NCBI GenBank assembly: GCA_964035545.1
Contig: OZ037768.1
Location: 7,307,241 to 7,371,240, forward strand
Length of the DNA: 64,000 nucleotides
DNA from: Bugula neritina
Taxonomy: Eukaryota; Bryozoa; Gymnolaemata; Cheilostomatida; Bugulidae
Direction: 5' to 3'
Numbering within the stretch: the stretch's first letter is position 1; every line of letters starts with the position of its first letter. Below, in pieces: positions 29,301-43,435 of the stretch. The notes under the pieces were generated by a model, which was not told the origin of the DNA, ran no database searches, and saw only the letters and a list, made by a program, of their open reading frames with translations. Both the position numbers and the translations under genes were made by a program.

Positions 29301-31567
29301 AGCCAAAGTGTCAGGTGCAAAGGATTATGTTTTCTCAACTTTTTGACTTTCTACTAGCTGGTTAAAGTTATTTTCTTCTTTCTAGCTTTGCTGGAGCAAC
29401 TCATTCAAAACTCTAATATAATATAGTTAATATCAAGAGCTGACTGGAAGCTCACACAGTTCTAGAGTCTAGTACAGCAAGGGTTGGGCTATCTTGTTAC
29501 AACCCCGCTCAGGGTTGATTGTTCCCTTATGCTTTTAGTCTAACTGCTACAATTCTGTACTTGTATAGGTGTTTAATAGGAACTTCATCCCAAGATTATA
29601 AATAGCAACCTGGAATAATTTACTTTTCAATTTTTTTTGCTATTTTTAAAATATATGAATCAAGTCAAGAAAAGTATATAAATTTAATTTGTTACTTTAA
29701 ATTCCAAGTATATAATTTGCATACTGAAGACCTATAAATAGATATATGAGTGCCCCTTGTACAGTTAGATTTATACGTCTACTTTAATGTAAAACACCAG
29801 GGTGGACGAAAGATAATATCTTCAGTTCCACAGGCAACTCTATTTGACATTTCTTGGAGTATGTATAGGGTTGGTGCCAGCTATTTCACGCAAGACAAAT
29901 ATATCTGGGCGTGAATTTGAATTTAATGCCCAGAGTGATATGGTTGGATGGAGACACAGAATGGAAGTCAAGTTCACCAACTTGATGTATATAAGTGGAG
30001 GCAGGCAGGCGTTCAAATGGATTATGCAACGGGATGTTTAAGGTTAAAAGTTCAAAGTATAAAGTGAAAGGATTTAATTAAAGTTCTTAAAAACTTCTAT
30101 TTCTTTGTCAAAGTTTTATATCTACTTCCATATATTCTGCTGCTAGAGCATTAAATGTATAATTAAACTCAAAGTTGAACGCATCATTACACTTTACGAA
30201 GTTATAGTTATTTGGGTGCGTTTAAGCTATTTCATCAAACTAACTAATGTTGGATAACCTTACTTAGTCATATTACTTAGTCACTCATTGCACGAGAAAC
30301 TGCTATTATTCCTTCCACCTACTGGTACACAACTGTTTACCTTTTACATGATTGAAGGCATAAATACAAGGGCATAGTGTAGTCAAAGGTGTCACCAGAT
30401 ACACCATAAGCTTTAGATACAATGAGTTCAAGTCAGTAATTATGTCCTCCAGTGTCAACTAATTGCATTCATTCAGACAAAATTCATTCAAACTAAAGTG
30501 CATAGTGACAACTTGAAGAAGCTACAGCCATTCATCTCTCAAACTGGCTTTTAGAATAGAATGATCAACTGATGAAACTGGTATTTATCGAACTGATTTT
30601 GCTGTTGATTCAAACTTTTAGTTTGCCTCTGTGAAGCTTTAGATAGTTTCTAGAAATATTTTTTATCTCAATCAGAAAAAACACACAATTTGATGGCCTG
30701 AAATGTTAGCTGCAGTAATTTCACCTGTTTGAATATTGATAAAAAAAACTATCAAAGGGTGATGAGAAGAACAAAGAAATGGGCGATTGCCAACTATCAC
30801 TAGTCCGTTGATAAGAACATGATGTATATGGGGGTAAAAAATTTGAAACATTATGTGCTGCTATTAATAACCCTGTTGATATGATGAGTAATGTTAGATC
30901 AAATATGTATACCTTTAGTTTTTATAGAACAGCATTATTGAATCACTAATTCCTTATGCAAATTTTGCTATAATACATCTTCTGTTTATAATGCATACAC
31001 CGGTGTTATTACTGGCTGTTTGGAAATATATAAAATAACATTATGCTGTTTTGCTAGTTAGTCTTTGTAAGTGCAGCGAATTTAATGTTACATCCATATT
31101 ATTTCCTAAAGCGTGTGAATATGTGAGAAATCGCACTATAAAGTGTTTTCTTAATTAAAATACTAATAGCCTATTAATCTTTCCTTTACTAACTATCTAT
31201 GAGCCTAAGGTAATGCTCAAACTAAATTAAATGTTTTTGACCTATGAGTTTACAGATATAAGTTGATAAATATTATAATTGAAGTAGTTTAAATGACACC
31301 AGCAAATTAGTCTAATGGCAATATGACCAACACCCCTTTTTTTATAAATGAAAAGGGCTTTCTAATTCAAGTGAAATAGAAGTATATACATAAGTACACT
31401 CATAATTTCCTGTACAATGCCAAGTTATTACAATTTAATTTATATGATCAAACTTACATATCATTTGTTCTGTTCCAGTAAATATCCACTGGTGGTGCTA
31501 GAGTGTCAACTTCGGTAGCCCAAGAAATCGTTCCTAATATTGATAATAGTATGTGTAGAAAAGCCAT
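20322..31567 (-). CDS. Ephrin (Eph receptor ligand), probably GPI-anchored, 7 coding exons
   Basis: Cell-surface ligand for Eph receptor tyrosine kinases. Exons in transcript order: 31567-31458, 25117-24991, 24471-24267, 23311-23207, 22539-22489, 21653-21552, 20461-20322. Donors and acceptors are canonical and phases fit, giving 279 aa. The start chosen gives a signal peptide (MAFLHILLSILGTISWA); an upstream in-frame codon at 31636 is less likely. The ephrin domain shows the family landmarks: DIYWNRTND near the start (family YWNSSNP), VQVQIKERIRFICPFY (family LNDYLDIICPHY), HYIIYR, FTSF then GQEYFFTSIS (family FTPF then HSYYYIS), and CKRYNMKAIVRV. The four domain cysteines are present. A small Cys-containing exon follows, then a Thr/Pro/Ser-rich stalk, then a C-terminal hydrophobic stretch (YVVITSLILGVVA) with no cytoplasmic tail, as in GPI-anchored class A ephrins. 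Intron 1 is 6.3 kb. Confidence 0.9.
25118..31457. other. Ephrin intron 1 (6.3 kb)
   Basis: The intron separates the signal-peptide exon from the ephrin domain. Apart from the inverted-repeat element at 27603-27750 it is AT-rich unique sequence with no open frame that resembles a known protein. Regulatory elements are possible but not visible by eye. Confidence 0.6.
27603..27750. mobile_element. Short inverted-repeat element (MITE family A, copy 2)
   Basis: The element is bounded by tgcagcagtggagaaattga and ctcaatttttcctttactgc followed by acctacctcgt. The ends are inverted complements over about 22 bp with mismatches. Identical 9-bp words ctatttagg flank it at 27594-27602 and 27751-27759, and 8-9 of these bases look like a target-site duplication. 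Non-coding and non-autonomous; it lies in ephrin intron 1. Confidence 0.8.
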
Positions 31568-34097
31568 CCTTCTCAAATTATTGTGTTGTAGAAAATAAGA
31601 TACAAGCTCAGCCCATCTGCAACATCCAAATATCATATTGGCACTGTAGCTAACTAAACTGCTAGATATAACACTTGAATGACTTCAGTGAACAAATACA
31701 ACGTGAGTCATCAGAAAGGTTGTGAAAATCTAATCAGCGTTGATTAATCTGAAATAGTGTTTTTGAAATGTAACCCAAACGTATACAATAGCATTCGTAT
31801 TCCAGCCAAGAATGTCTGCAATAAACTATACAAGCTTTGACTGAGACGTGCTCTACAAGTAGGCGGAGTTATAAATGCTCTACTAAACAGAGAGAATGCA
31901 ACTCTTTATTTGACAATTACACGAGTAATCTACAAATAATAAATAAAATGATTCATGTATATTTGTTACTACTATGCAGTTGTTAATAATCAACGGGTTA
32001 ACCAGGCCATGATGCAATATATATTTCATACATAAATATATCATTATACAACACATTATAGTGCTAAATAAAACAGTAATTTCTACAAACTAAATCATTA
32101 CTTGTAAAAAGCAAAACTTGTAACTCAACAGTTTCAAATATAAAGTATATTGCTAGTTTCCAATTGAAAGAAAGTTGCAGTTTGATTTGACATTAAACGG
32201 CTTTCTTATAGTTCTTGCTGCTCAAGTTTATTGCACCTGTGATACTGGTATAGAGTTGTACAATATGTAAGCGGTTTGACAACAGAAGTTTTACATAGAC
32301 TAAAGAGTCGTTTAATTGAAACAAATAACAAGAATAACATAGACCGCACTAATTATCAACAACAACATATCTAATAATAAATTACTGAGCACATTTAAAA
32401 CTATATACTACTACTAAGCTCTTGTTTAAACTTTAACATTTTTTTAAATTACCAACATTGCTTTCAAGGGATAATATGGTCTAGTAATCAAGTTATGCCA
32501 CAGCACATAATCTAGCATCTGTTTTGTGAGCTAGACTGGAATCAGTTAAAGCAAATAACTTGGTAATGGCCACCACAACTTTAATCACTGTTGTAAGTCA
32601 AATCTACAAGTGATTAAACTATACAACTCATCAAAATTCAATTACAAGACAAGTTTGAACTTTAACTGTCTTAGCTGTCAACTATTTGACAAAGTGTCCC
32701 TTAATATCAAATAGAGCTATAGAAACCCAAAAGCTCAAGCTTGACATTGTAAATTGTTGATTATATTCGAATATGCCAAATCTGGGCTTACTCTGACAAG
32801 TATAAGTTTATAAAAGGATCAAAAATGTAATTGTATACAACAAGATTGGACTCATCTGTTGTTTTTAAGTTTTTAGAAAATATATCTTGATATTAAATTT
32901 TTTTATATAAACATCATAATTGAAATACAATAAATTATGTTGTATAACTTATATCTCCAGTCTATCTATAAAAAAAAGTTTTCTGGTAAATTTACATTTT
33001 AGACTTCGAGATAACAATGAAAATAATACTAAGTTGTAGCATATTTTATTTTTAATATAAATGATAATAACAAATGCCATTAGTTAGGCAGACTGTGTTT
33101 GACTTGTAGATTATCTCTTACAAATATATAACTGCGTAAGAAGACAACTTCCAAATAAAAATGATACACAATTGTTAAAAAATTACATCATACTCAATTA
33201 TATACATTATATATAATGACAGAAGCTGGGGTGAAGTTAAATTAAGCCAAGTCAAATCAATTAAGGTTAAAAACGTTCATACTTAGTCAAGCAATGGCTT
33301 AATTTGGCTAGAGTTGACATGAATTGAATTTTTAGTCTTTGATCAAGTCAATATCCAATGCTCATTTAACTTGTTCAATATGCATTAGCATAATTTTTTT
33401 TACAAGAGTTGGTATATTATATACAGGCACTTGGTAGTTCAAATACAATAACTAAATTATTTCTACATTAAATTTGTATATATATAACCAATCATTCATT
33501 ATAATAATAAAATTAACAGATAACTACAATTCAACATATTTAAAAGTATATATAATTCAATCAATTGAATCACATGAAAGTCATGAGTAAATATTGCCTA
33601 ATATGCAGATTTTTATTGTTATTAAAATGTTATTAAATCATACTGTGAAATAATTAATTCATTCAAATGCTAATTGATGAATATATAAGTTTCAGAAACC
33701 AAGTTAGCAGCTCAAGACTTAAAACTTGCAGCAACTCATCTATAAAATTTTTAAAGACAAATTAAGTTAATTAGCTGACCAAAGCAAAGCAACAGTTTTA
33801 GTAAGTATAACTTGTAGTCAATTTAAGAAATTTCAAGCATTTAGTCAAGAAGCACATGTTTTGGACCAAGTCATGGTAAGGATTATTTGTGGCACACACT
33901 TCACACTCTATAGGTATATGCAGCTAAGCTGCTTGAAAGCTGGGTGTGTAACCACTGGCACTATGCTCAAACCCTTTTTTATGGCTACTTTGTGGTGCTG
34001 GCCAGGTACCACAATATTACACTGCTCAACACAGAGCCATCTGATAATACGCGGATCATAAGATGTTGATCAGGTGTGGAACCATCAATACTTGGAA

Positions 34098-34552
34098 ATA
34101 GACATTTTATTTATATATAAGTATTTGTATCAATTATCCTTAAAATATTTCCTTAACCACTAGTAACTTAATACAAATTTGCAGTATTGTTTATTGAGTT
34201 TATAGTAAATAGACATTTTATTTATATATAAGTATTTGTATCAATTATCCTTAAAATATTTCCTTAACCATGCACTAGTAACTTGATACAAATTTGCAGT
34301 ATTGTTTATTGAGTTTATAGTAAATAGACATTTTATTTATATATAAGTATTTGTATCAATTATCCTTAAAATATTTCCTTAACCATGCACTAGTAACTTG
34401 ATACAAATTTGCAGTATTGTTTATTGAGTTTATAGTAAATAGACATTTTATTTATATATAAGTATTTGTATCAATTATCCTTAAAATATTTCCTTAACCA
34501 TGCACTAGTAACTTGATACAAATTTGCAGTATTGTTCATTGAGTTTATAGTA
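34098..34552. repeat. 115-bp tandem repeat, four copies
   Basis: Four head-to-tail copies start with atagacattttatttatata at 34098, 34209, 34324 and 34439. Copy 1 lacks the 4 bases tgca found in the others, so its period is 111 rather than 115. Copies 2-4 are almost identical, which suggests recent duplication. No coding potential. Confidence 0.95.
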
Positions 34553-35912
34553 ATAAGTTTGGCTATGAATCTAACAACATAGACTGAGCTGGTGCATCTA
34601 TACACATCTAAAATATTGTAAAAGAACTGAGTTAAAAAATCTTTGTCCGATAAGAAATTAATTGCAAAATCTGAATACCAGCATCTGCAACATTATGATA
34701 GATTATTATAGACATAACATAGACCACAAAAAGTGTTCGGAATATATTTACCTCTGAATTAGCTTGTATGCTGTGGAAAACTCTAATAAGTTTAGAATTG
34801 CATTATATAATTAAATTATGTGTATATTTGTAGTGTACATTACTTGTGTTGTGTGAATATAAGCTATTGCTATGATTTTACTTAAATGTCCTGCTATAAA
34901 ATAAAAACATTTATTATTCAAGAATACTTATTTACGGTTTTCTTTACCACAATTAGTTAATTAATTCAAGTCTTCAGTAATAAAGGAACTAAGGCTTGAT
35001 GTAGAATCTAGTGAAGCAGTGCCTGCATGGCAAATCCCAACACTTTGAAGCCGTAATGTTACGTCTGTTATAATAAAGAACAATGGAAGTATTTTCTAAA
35101 TTTTAGTAAAAATAATACTAAGATATTATTGCATCATAATAAATACAGTTGAGCAGTAATATATAGAATATATATAATTATTTTTATGTATAGTAGCAGA
35201 CTGTAAGTTTGCATCAAACATATATCTGTCAAACAAGTATTTAGAGTTGAATGTTTAATATTGCAATAATTTATATTCCACTAAAGCATCATCTGCACTT
35301 TAAAAACACAAAAACTAAATCAAACTAATATTTTAATCCTTTAAAACTTTAACATAAATCAGCGGTATGCATAAATAATTAATATTAGATAGCTGTTTGG
35401 TTAACTTCACAAAGCTAACTATGACATAAGATTTTCACAGAGGCTAATTATTGTTATTGATGAGTGCTAGCCAATTGGCCACAAAATCTAATTAACTAAA
35501 ACAACAATATAGAATTAATATGAGAGCTTTGAACAATGGTCATGGTCTTAATCAAAGCTTTTATCAGAATAATCTGTAGCCATAGAAGAATGTGCAGTTG
35601 TTACGTAAGTATTTTCAATCCAACAGATTATCTCATGAGAAGTGCAGACGTCAGTTAAATTATGTTAATCCAATGCAAAACCCTAAGACAACAAATACGG
35701 CTAAATCCTAGTTTTTTAAGGACAATTATTTTAATCTGTTATCTAGAAACATGCAGGGAGAATAAAGAATTTTTATTAAGCATGTTAAAGGCAATTGTGG
35801 AGGCAACTCCGAATATATCTGTGAGCATCGTGTGATTATAGCACCTCTATGGATTCACATTAGAGTATAGACCATAGCTACACATAAAATACCTTAAATA
35901 TATAGTAGGAAT

Positions 35913-36057
35913 GGTTCTATAAGCAGCTCCGAGTTGGTGGTGAATGAGCGCAGTAGTTTGGGGGTTCTTGAGTTTCGAATTGGGGACATAACTCCAAATG
36001 TCAGACCCCCCAACTCCTGCGCTCATTCACCACCAACCCGGAGCTGCTTATAGAACC
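35913..36057. mobile_element. Palindromic (foldback) MITE
   Basis: The first 50-odd bases (ggttctataagcagctccga onwards) are the reverse complement of the last 50-odd (ending gagctgcttatagaacc) with very few mismatches, around a short centre. It is flanked by a 3-bp direct repeat aat (35910-35912 and 36058-36060). The GC content is clearly higher than the surroundings. No coding capacity. Confidence 0.88.
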
Positions 36058-37779
36058 AATCATATAGTAGATAGAACTCAAAGCAATTTTGTGTATTGCT
36101 TTAAAAACTAAAGTGCATTAAGCTCTTTTGCCACATTAATCTTTTGATGCAATCTATGCCTTGTTCACAGTTCCCATAGAACTTCCAGTTTTTACATAGC
36201 TTTAGCTTACTATAGCTTACATTAGTTCATTAATAGTGTTAAAAAATTATTTTACTTCTTAAACTAAGAAACAAATTAGCTTAATGTTTGTTTTTTGCCC
36301 ATTTCAATTTAGTAAATCAGAAAAAAGAATTAACTATAGATTAGAAACTCAAATGCCGCTAGTCAACATTTTCTTCCGCCAACGGCCATTTTTAGTATTG
36401 CATACCTGGCAATGCCACAGAAATATACAAAAAGTCAGTATTTTAACTACAAAAAATGGAATTCATTAATAAAAATAGTATACATTTAAAACCTAGTATA
36501 TACAAACATGCAGTTGGAAACTTATTGCGAAAAGTCAACACCTGTTAAAGCTAATTAATTATGTACTTGTAAGTCAGTGAAAATTGACAGCTGAGCAAAG
36601 CTAGCTTTGCATAAATTTAAATTTTCAAAAAGGCTTATATAATTTAGAAGCTTTGATTTTTCTAAATATTTGAAGAAAAATGTTTAATATAATTTAATTG
36701 AAACTAGCTTCTATAAATATTTTACAATTGGATCAGTTTGATATACTATTAGGAAATTATACTGGACTCAAGCAGACACAGCACGTGCATTTGGGATTTC
36801 TTTGTGTATTTTCAAATATCCAATTTGTCATTGATTTTTTACTCAGTGTAATGTGTTGAAAGCTTTTTAAACATATAGTTTACTTTTTAACTTTGATCAA
36901 ATTGAAAAAAATTACCCTATCCTTACATTCGGTTAAAACCTCGATTAAAATGTGGCCAAAGCATGGTCAATCATGCAACACATCAAGAGGCATAAGTTTA
37001 ATACAGAAATTAAATCAATGCTAAAATTGCTTGTAAAAAGGAAATTCACTATGCTGTCACATTGGTATGCTTCATCAGTTCGTTTGACTGTTTACATGTG
37101 TAATTCTCGTTTTGAATTAATTTAAATACTCTGTTCCAGATGTGGGCAGAGAATGCAGTTGAGTCCCATGAAGAGAGAAATCTGCAGCTGTCCGCTATTT
37201 TAAGGATTTTCAATATGGTGACTAATAGCTGTGTAACTGAGGGAGTTGGCTGCCCAGTGCCAAACCTGCTATTTTGAGAAACACTTGATTAACCTGTTAT
37301 GTGCTCCCACAACCTCTTGCTATGTAAATTGAAAACTGATGAAGGAAATTATATTATCAGTTGAAAAATCTTAAATTTACTAACTATTTAATATAATATG
37401 GCATGTTATCTCTAGCCTTCACTTGGTGGACAGTAAACAAGAGAGGCTAGCGAATAGAAAGCGCAAATAACAAACTAATGATAGAATAAACTTTCCCTAA
37501 AACTTAAACTACTTGGCGGCTGTTTTTTACCAACATGTTAATGACTAATAAAAATTTTGTTAAGAGGAAAAAGTAGCATGTCTTAATGTGATTGATATAT
37601 ACAACATCCTATGGCAATGACGTCAACATGACTATCAGATTATTGTTTTACGGATATGTAGAACTAGAGCTTCTAGTGGAGGATCATCCTTCTATATATA
37701 TCTGTATTCTGTTATATAACTTAGAGGAAAAATATGTTTAATATTAGTTGACTTATACAGCAGCTCTATTGTGCACTTA

Positions 37780-37943
37780 GGAGCAGTAGCGGAAAGATTG
37801 AGATAGCATAAGTTCTTTAATTTTATTATTAAATTTTGGTTTGAGGCCTGGGTTGAAATTCTCGTGAGAACATAACTTCTTATGCTACATTTCTAATCTA
37901 GAACACAGGCTTTTCTCAATTCCTCCATTACTGCACCTACCTC
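37780..37943. mobile_element. Short inverted-repeat element (MITE family A, copy 3)
   Basis: Starts ggagcagtagcggaaagatt and ends ctcaattcctccattactgc followed by acctacctc. It shares the interior agttctttaattttat, ttggtttga, cgggttgaaattct-like and gctacatttctaatctagaa with the copy at 27603. It carries a small extra stretch (cgtgagaacataacttctta) absent from that copy. No clear target duplication. Confidence 0.75.
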
Positions 37944-40900
37944 TATTTGTGAGAATTTGGTTGTTAATGTAGTTTAATCTACAGTGAATAACCTATTAAA
38001 CTGATTTTCATTTAAAAGCAAAAATACTGCTATTACATACCCTTTCTCTTTTCCCCTTCAGCACAACTTTAGTTGTTGAAAAGTGATTTTGATTGTTACA
38101 TCATCAAAACATTATGCACAAAATGATTAATTATTACATTCCATTTAAAAATATCAATTGTGATTTAAAATTACTTTATGATTGTAGCTAATTAAGCAAT
38201 TTTTATATTTGATATAAACATATGTTTATACTCAGCTACCTGAACAGGATAAAGCTGAGATAGGTGAGAAAAAAACATATGTTTATATATTTATTATGCT
38301 CAGCTATTGAACTAATCTCAATACTTACCACAGATGTGCAGCTACGCAGCGCAGCTTATACGAGTGAAGTCTTCTCGCGCGCTAGGAACTATTCCCTTTG
38401 AACTGTTCAACATGTAGCTCAGTGAAGTAGATATGAGAGACTAACTTCCTTCTCGGCAAACCCAGTATAACCGTGTTCTGTGAAGCAATGCGTGAAGTGT
38501 ATCAAAATAATACCCAGTGCAATTATTTTGTAATACGATTAATCAGCTATCTCCTCTAAACTCTGCTTACGATACTAAATAGTCTCGATAACACCTGAAT
38601 TAAAACCAGTGACACTGAAACTGGTGTACTGCAGTATGAAACAGATATGATATATGGCTTGTGAATTATTTATGCCAAAAGCATTAGTAATGCGCCAATG
38701 AACTGGGATAGCCTAAGTTCAATGAAGTTTGTATGGTTAGAGGCGTGTAGAAGGCGCAAAGTTGTTGTGATCACCAATTAGCTTAATACTGATGTAGCTT
38801 TTTGCTATAGGCCTACATCTAAATTTTCAACTTTAATTTTTTTGGAATATACATGCATTGCTTTTTTGTTTTGATCAAAACTTAGTGATATGATCCTTAT
38901 GTAATACATTTCATTATTTGTTATTGGTTTATAAACTAAAATATTCTTGTTAGCAGAGCCGGTGGTTTTGTTTATTAAATATGTTACCTAATAAATATTA
39001 TGTTATTCTACATAATATTGTGAGATCATTTCAATATCAACCAGACATTTCCATTCAAAAAACTGATGTCCTTGATATTTTTTTCTTCAATGTTAATCTT
39101 ATTAAAATATTAATCTTATTAAAAATATTTTTTTTTATAGCATAATTGATATTGTCATCTGCAACATTGCATGTTATTGTATATTTATGCATTCAAAACC
39201 TTGAGTGTAACTGCAGTTTTGTAAGAATCTGTAATATAATTTGCAATATAAACTATTCTTTGAACAAATATTTTATCCTGAGATCCTCTTATTGCCTCCA
39301 AATATTATTTTTTATTTTCTCATCAACTTGGTTTATTTTGCAGTTAGTTTTATTTGTTAGAGCATTTGGACTAATATATCACTATAATATTTTTTCTAGT
39401 GCAATATATACCAACTACTTGATCTTGGTTTGTGGTGTACAACTTTTGGGTGGTCCAATATGTATTATAGCAGTACAGAGGCAACTGCACTCGTTGGCTT
39501 AAAGTTAGTCGTCATCAAACTACGGGTAGATGAGGCATAGCAATTGATATCAAAATAAGTTCTAAATCCTGTGTTCACATGAAAGGCCTTAACAAAAACT
39601 TTTGAGTTGCTTTCAAATGAAATAAAAATTAAAAGAATTAATATTATAAAAATGTTATCGCAATGATCGTCTATGACTGGGTGGACTGCACTGAGTGTTT
39701 GGCCTACAAATATGTATTGCCTCATTTGAGGAACACATAAATGGTGACCTGAGCATCGAGTTATAGCCGTTATTGTTAGATATAATGAATATAATCGATG
39801 GTTGACAAAATGAACGCCCTACAAATTGGAAAGTAATGTTTTTTATGAAGCATGACTAAAAGATTATTTTCAAGAAACGGTACGTAGCTGCTGATGACCA
39901 TCTTTCAGCATCATTTACTGGAAAGGATTTAGTTATCTCTCACAAAGGTTAGCTAAATGTACACAGATGATGCTATTCTACTCGTGAGAACAGCTACTGA
40001 ACTCTTTTTATGGCTATAAATGGTAGAAGGCGGGTTAAATAGGTACTAAAGATGCGATGTTGCAGATTGATAGTATTGTAATGTAGTATCTGAGCTATTA
40101 TATGGGATTGAGTAGCTGCTAAAGCAGTTCCAGCTAGCAGTGATATCGAGTATTATATTAAACTTTCCTGCAAACCTATTGCATATTTTTAAACGTTTAA
40201 TATTATGTTGAGGTAGATCAAGGCTTGAGGTGGCATAAAATACTTTCTTACCACATACTTTCCCTAGCTTAAGGACCATGTGTCATTTCAAACACCATTA
40301 ATTAGTTACTTGGCCTTTAGTTTCTTGGTTCTGTTTTCAACTTTTACAACTGATAAAGAATTATAATATGCCTCCTACCTGAAGAAACCCTTTTATCAAG
40401 CCTAATACTCCTATTTTAATAAACTAGGAATTACTTGTACATATGTACGGCTTGAATAAACATTCTACTTTAAGGTAACATAAAGATAAAACTGTCAATA
40501 TGTAAAAGAATCAAACAAGAGATTGCAAGATCAGAAAAGTCTTTCTTGTACAATGAAAAGACTTATAAGTATTACTAAATGCCTATACTCTGTCAATTCA
40601 CCTAATACCATAAATTCACAAGATCAAAAGAAAGCTTTGGACGAATCAAGTTTAAGGAAAGAGAAAGAGCTAATTATGTAAGACAGTTAATCTAGACACA
40701 TCTGTTAATCTACTTTACTAAATATGTGAGCACTTCAATTGAAAATTGGAAGCCTTGAAGTTTTAGGCTAAAAGTCTATGTAATGAGATAAACATCAAGG
40801 ACATTTTTGTATTTCGAAATGGATGTTAAATGAGTTTTATTTCTAATAAAACTTTGCAGTGTTTTATTCAGGTAACTTTCCTATGTGAGTGCATCAAAAA

Positions 40901-43218
40901 TCTATGGTCCTCACGTGAATAGAAGGAAATTACTTGACTAAATCTCTTTCTCCTTTGTACCAATTTTTCATTCGATATAACTCAAAATGTGGATTAATTA
41001 AAAACAAAATTCAAAATTCAATTCAAAGCAATATATTAAAGCAAAAGCTTCAGTTTTAAACTAATAGCACTGAATTTACCAAACAACCAGTAGTTTGTGA
41101 CCGTCATTTCGATTTGTGTGGCAACCACGCTGGGAAGCTTACGAACTTGCAGCCGGATCACTTGGATTATCCTAATTAATTCAATTCAAACTCAGAAAGA
41201 TTTCTCGCTAATCCAAATACTTATAAGAAGCACGGCAGAAAAGTAGGAGAGGATCGTGCTGAGCACATATTCCCTCCTGAGTTCTGGTGCAGACATTTTT
41301 GTTCACCGGTTCACAAAATATCATAAATAATTTATAGCTCCAACAATATCACAAAACTACCTCTTGCTTCATGGGAATGATTCCAGGTGGGCTAGTTATC
41401 ATTTAGAGTTAGTGAAAGATGGTCTTTATACATAAAAAATGGTAAAATTACCTCCTTAATATTTCATTATTATGTAATACTGTAATAAATCTATACCGCT
41501 AATGTTTTTGCCCTTTTACTTCAACTCTTCAATATATCTCCTATCCATGTTACAAGTCTATAAACATTGATACCTACTTGCTTCAAGCTGGGGGAGCTTT
41601 AGCTCTTACAGTTATGAGTAATGTTGTCATGGAAACATGAGTTTAGTTTAAAAACATACAATTTAAAAGTCATGCAGGCGTAATATAGCTTATCACATTA
41701 TTATATATAGTAACAATGCCATTCTTAAAATAGGCGGATCAGAGCTGAAATCACAACTTCCTCGGTTTGCTGAATTGCTTTTGTAATAATTTTGTATATT
41801 ATTGACAGAAAAATCGAAGACTGTTACAGAACCTTACAACCATTTTAAAAAATATTCAACTTATTTGCCAACAGGCTTTTAAAAGTTAATTATCTGATTT
41901 AAGCAGTTGATGGGTTGTAACTGATAACTTAGTCAGAAACGTAACAGGTTATGGTGAACTGCGAAAAATGACTTGTTTTTAAATAACAAGGACTTATAAT
42001 ATTGGTATGATAATACTTTTCAAAAATATAAGTCAACCAACACTACTATAATAGAGTTATTGCAAAGCATGCATGGAAAAATAGTAAAAAATATTATAAT
42101 GTGTATGGAAAACATGTTAATAATAGTGCTGCATAGGGCTGCATTACAATGCAATATAAATCATTTCTTTATTATGTAGTTGAACAGACTATACTAGCCA
42201 TGAAGCAATGCTAATTTGTAATTCTAATACATAATTACTGTAGTTTAAATAATCTACTATTGTGCAGATAACTGCCTTTAGTATTAAATAAAATTAGTAG
42301 ACAAGCAATTTTTGTTGGCCTGCATAAACAAAGAGAATTAGACTGATACTCCTATGCTTGTATCCTACAACATACACCCACGGCTTGGGATTAGACCCAG
42401 ACAACATAATATAAATATGTTAGGCTTGGTATACAGAACCTAGCAGACAATGGCACAAAAGTGCACCAAGTATTAAAAATGGAAATCTATAGAAGCAGCA
42501 CTGAGTTGGAGGGCGACTGAGTACAGAGATTGCATAGCTGTGATTTTTCTAGCTTGCAAGTCTAAATGACCACTATCTCAGTGTTGCTTCCAGCAATTTC
42601 CACCAACAACTGAATTATTGGAAGAGACAAATAATTAAATCTAATTGGGGGTAGACCATAATATTATAATATAAAATTATAAATATATAATATAATAAGT
42701 ATTATCGACCATAATAAAATGATTATAATTAAATTTTCTGATCCAGACCAACGTTTTAAAGTTAGAAGGCTCAAACCCATATCTTTCAGCTTTAGTTACA
42801 GTTATAGTTACTTGGGTTAGATTGGTTTATGAGCATATAAAATATGTTTTGCTATACATTACATGACCCTAAGAGCAAATTACTGCTACAATAAATACAA
42901 CTAATAAAATATTGTGTAAATCATCTTATAAACATTCAGTAAGTTTAATTGCAAAGCCGGCATCTAGATTATTGGCATAATTCATGGAATAATACAGTCT
43001 ACATATATATGTATAAATTTATAATTGTTTGATATTTAGCCTTAAAGAAGCAATTTATCAGGATTAATCTGATTTACTGCCATATAATTGAAATTTCTTG
43101 TAATTACTTCAAAATTAGGCAAAATAAAATGCTAATTTACATTCTTTCTTTTTTGGAATAAAATCAGACTAAGCTTTTATATTAATTTACGGAAAGATAT
43201 ATAAAAATCAAGTAACGA

Positions 43219-43435
43219 GAGCAGCTGTGGTGTAGGTGTTAAAGCGTTTGCCTAGTAAACATGAAGCCATGGGTTCTAACCCAACAAAGGCTATTGGTGA
43301 TGTTAGGAAGAGCATCCAGTCATAATTGCTCTTGCGCTTCATCTGTATAAATCCTTAGCCCTATTTAGCAAAAAACCTTTCCATCATAAATTATTTTCTC
43401 ACAGGGATGGCGATTATAAACTAGCATGAGTTTTA
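43219..43435 (+). mobile_element. tRNA-derived SINE-like element, copy 1
   Basis: A tRNA-like head contains an A-box-like word (tggtgtaggtg, 43228-43238) and a B-box-like word (ggttctaaccc, from 43272). The body includes atgttaggaagagcatccag and cataattgctc. It is shared with the copy at about 44175, including a 3' cacagggatgg segment. The gttaggaagagcatcc motif resembles tails found on many animal SINEs. Boundaries are approximate. Confidence 0.7.

Noticed and set aside
33861-34061. 66-codon frame next to the 115-bp tandem repeat
   Set aside because: Short, non-ATG start, no homology recognised; it might be a decayed transposon fragment but cannot be supported.
34098-34552. CRISPR-like array
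   Set aside because: The copies are contiguous with no unique spacers, and this is an animal genome.
39146-39502. 118-codon hydrophobic frame
   Set aside because: AT-rich random-like hydrophobic sequence with a non-ATG start and no family features.
43219-43300. tRNA gene
   Set aside because: A- and B-box-like words are present but the stems do not pair properly and the same body follows in a second copy, which fits a SINE instead.
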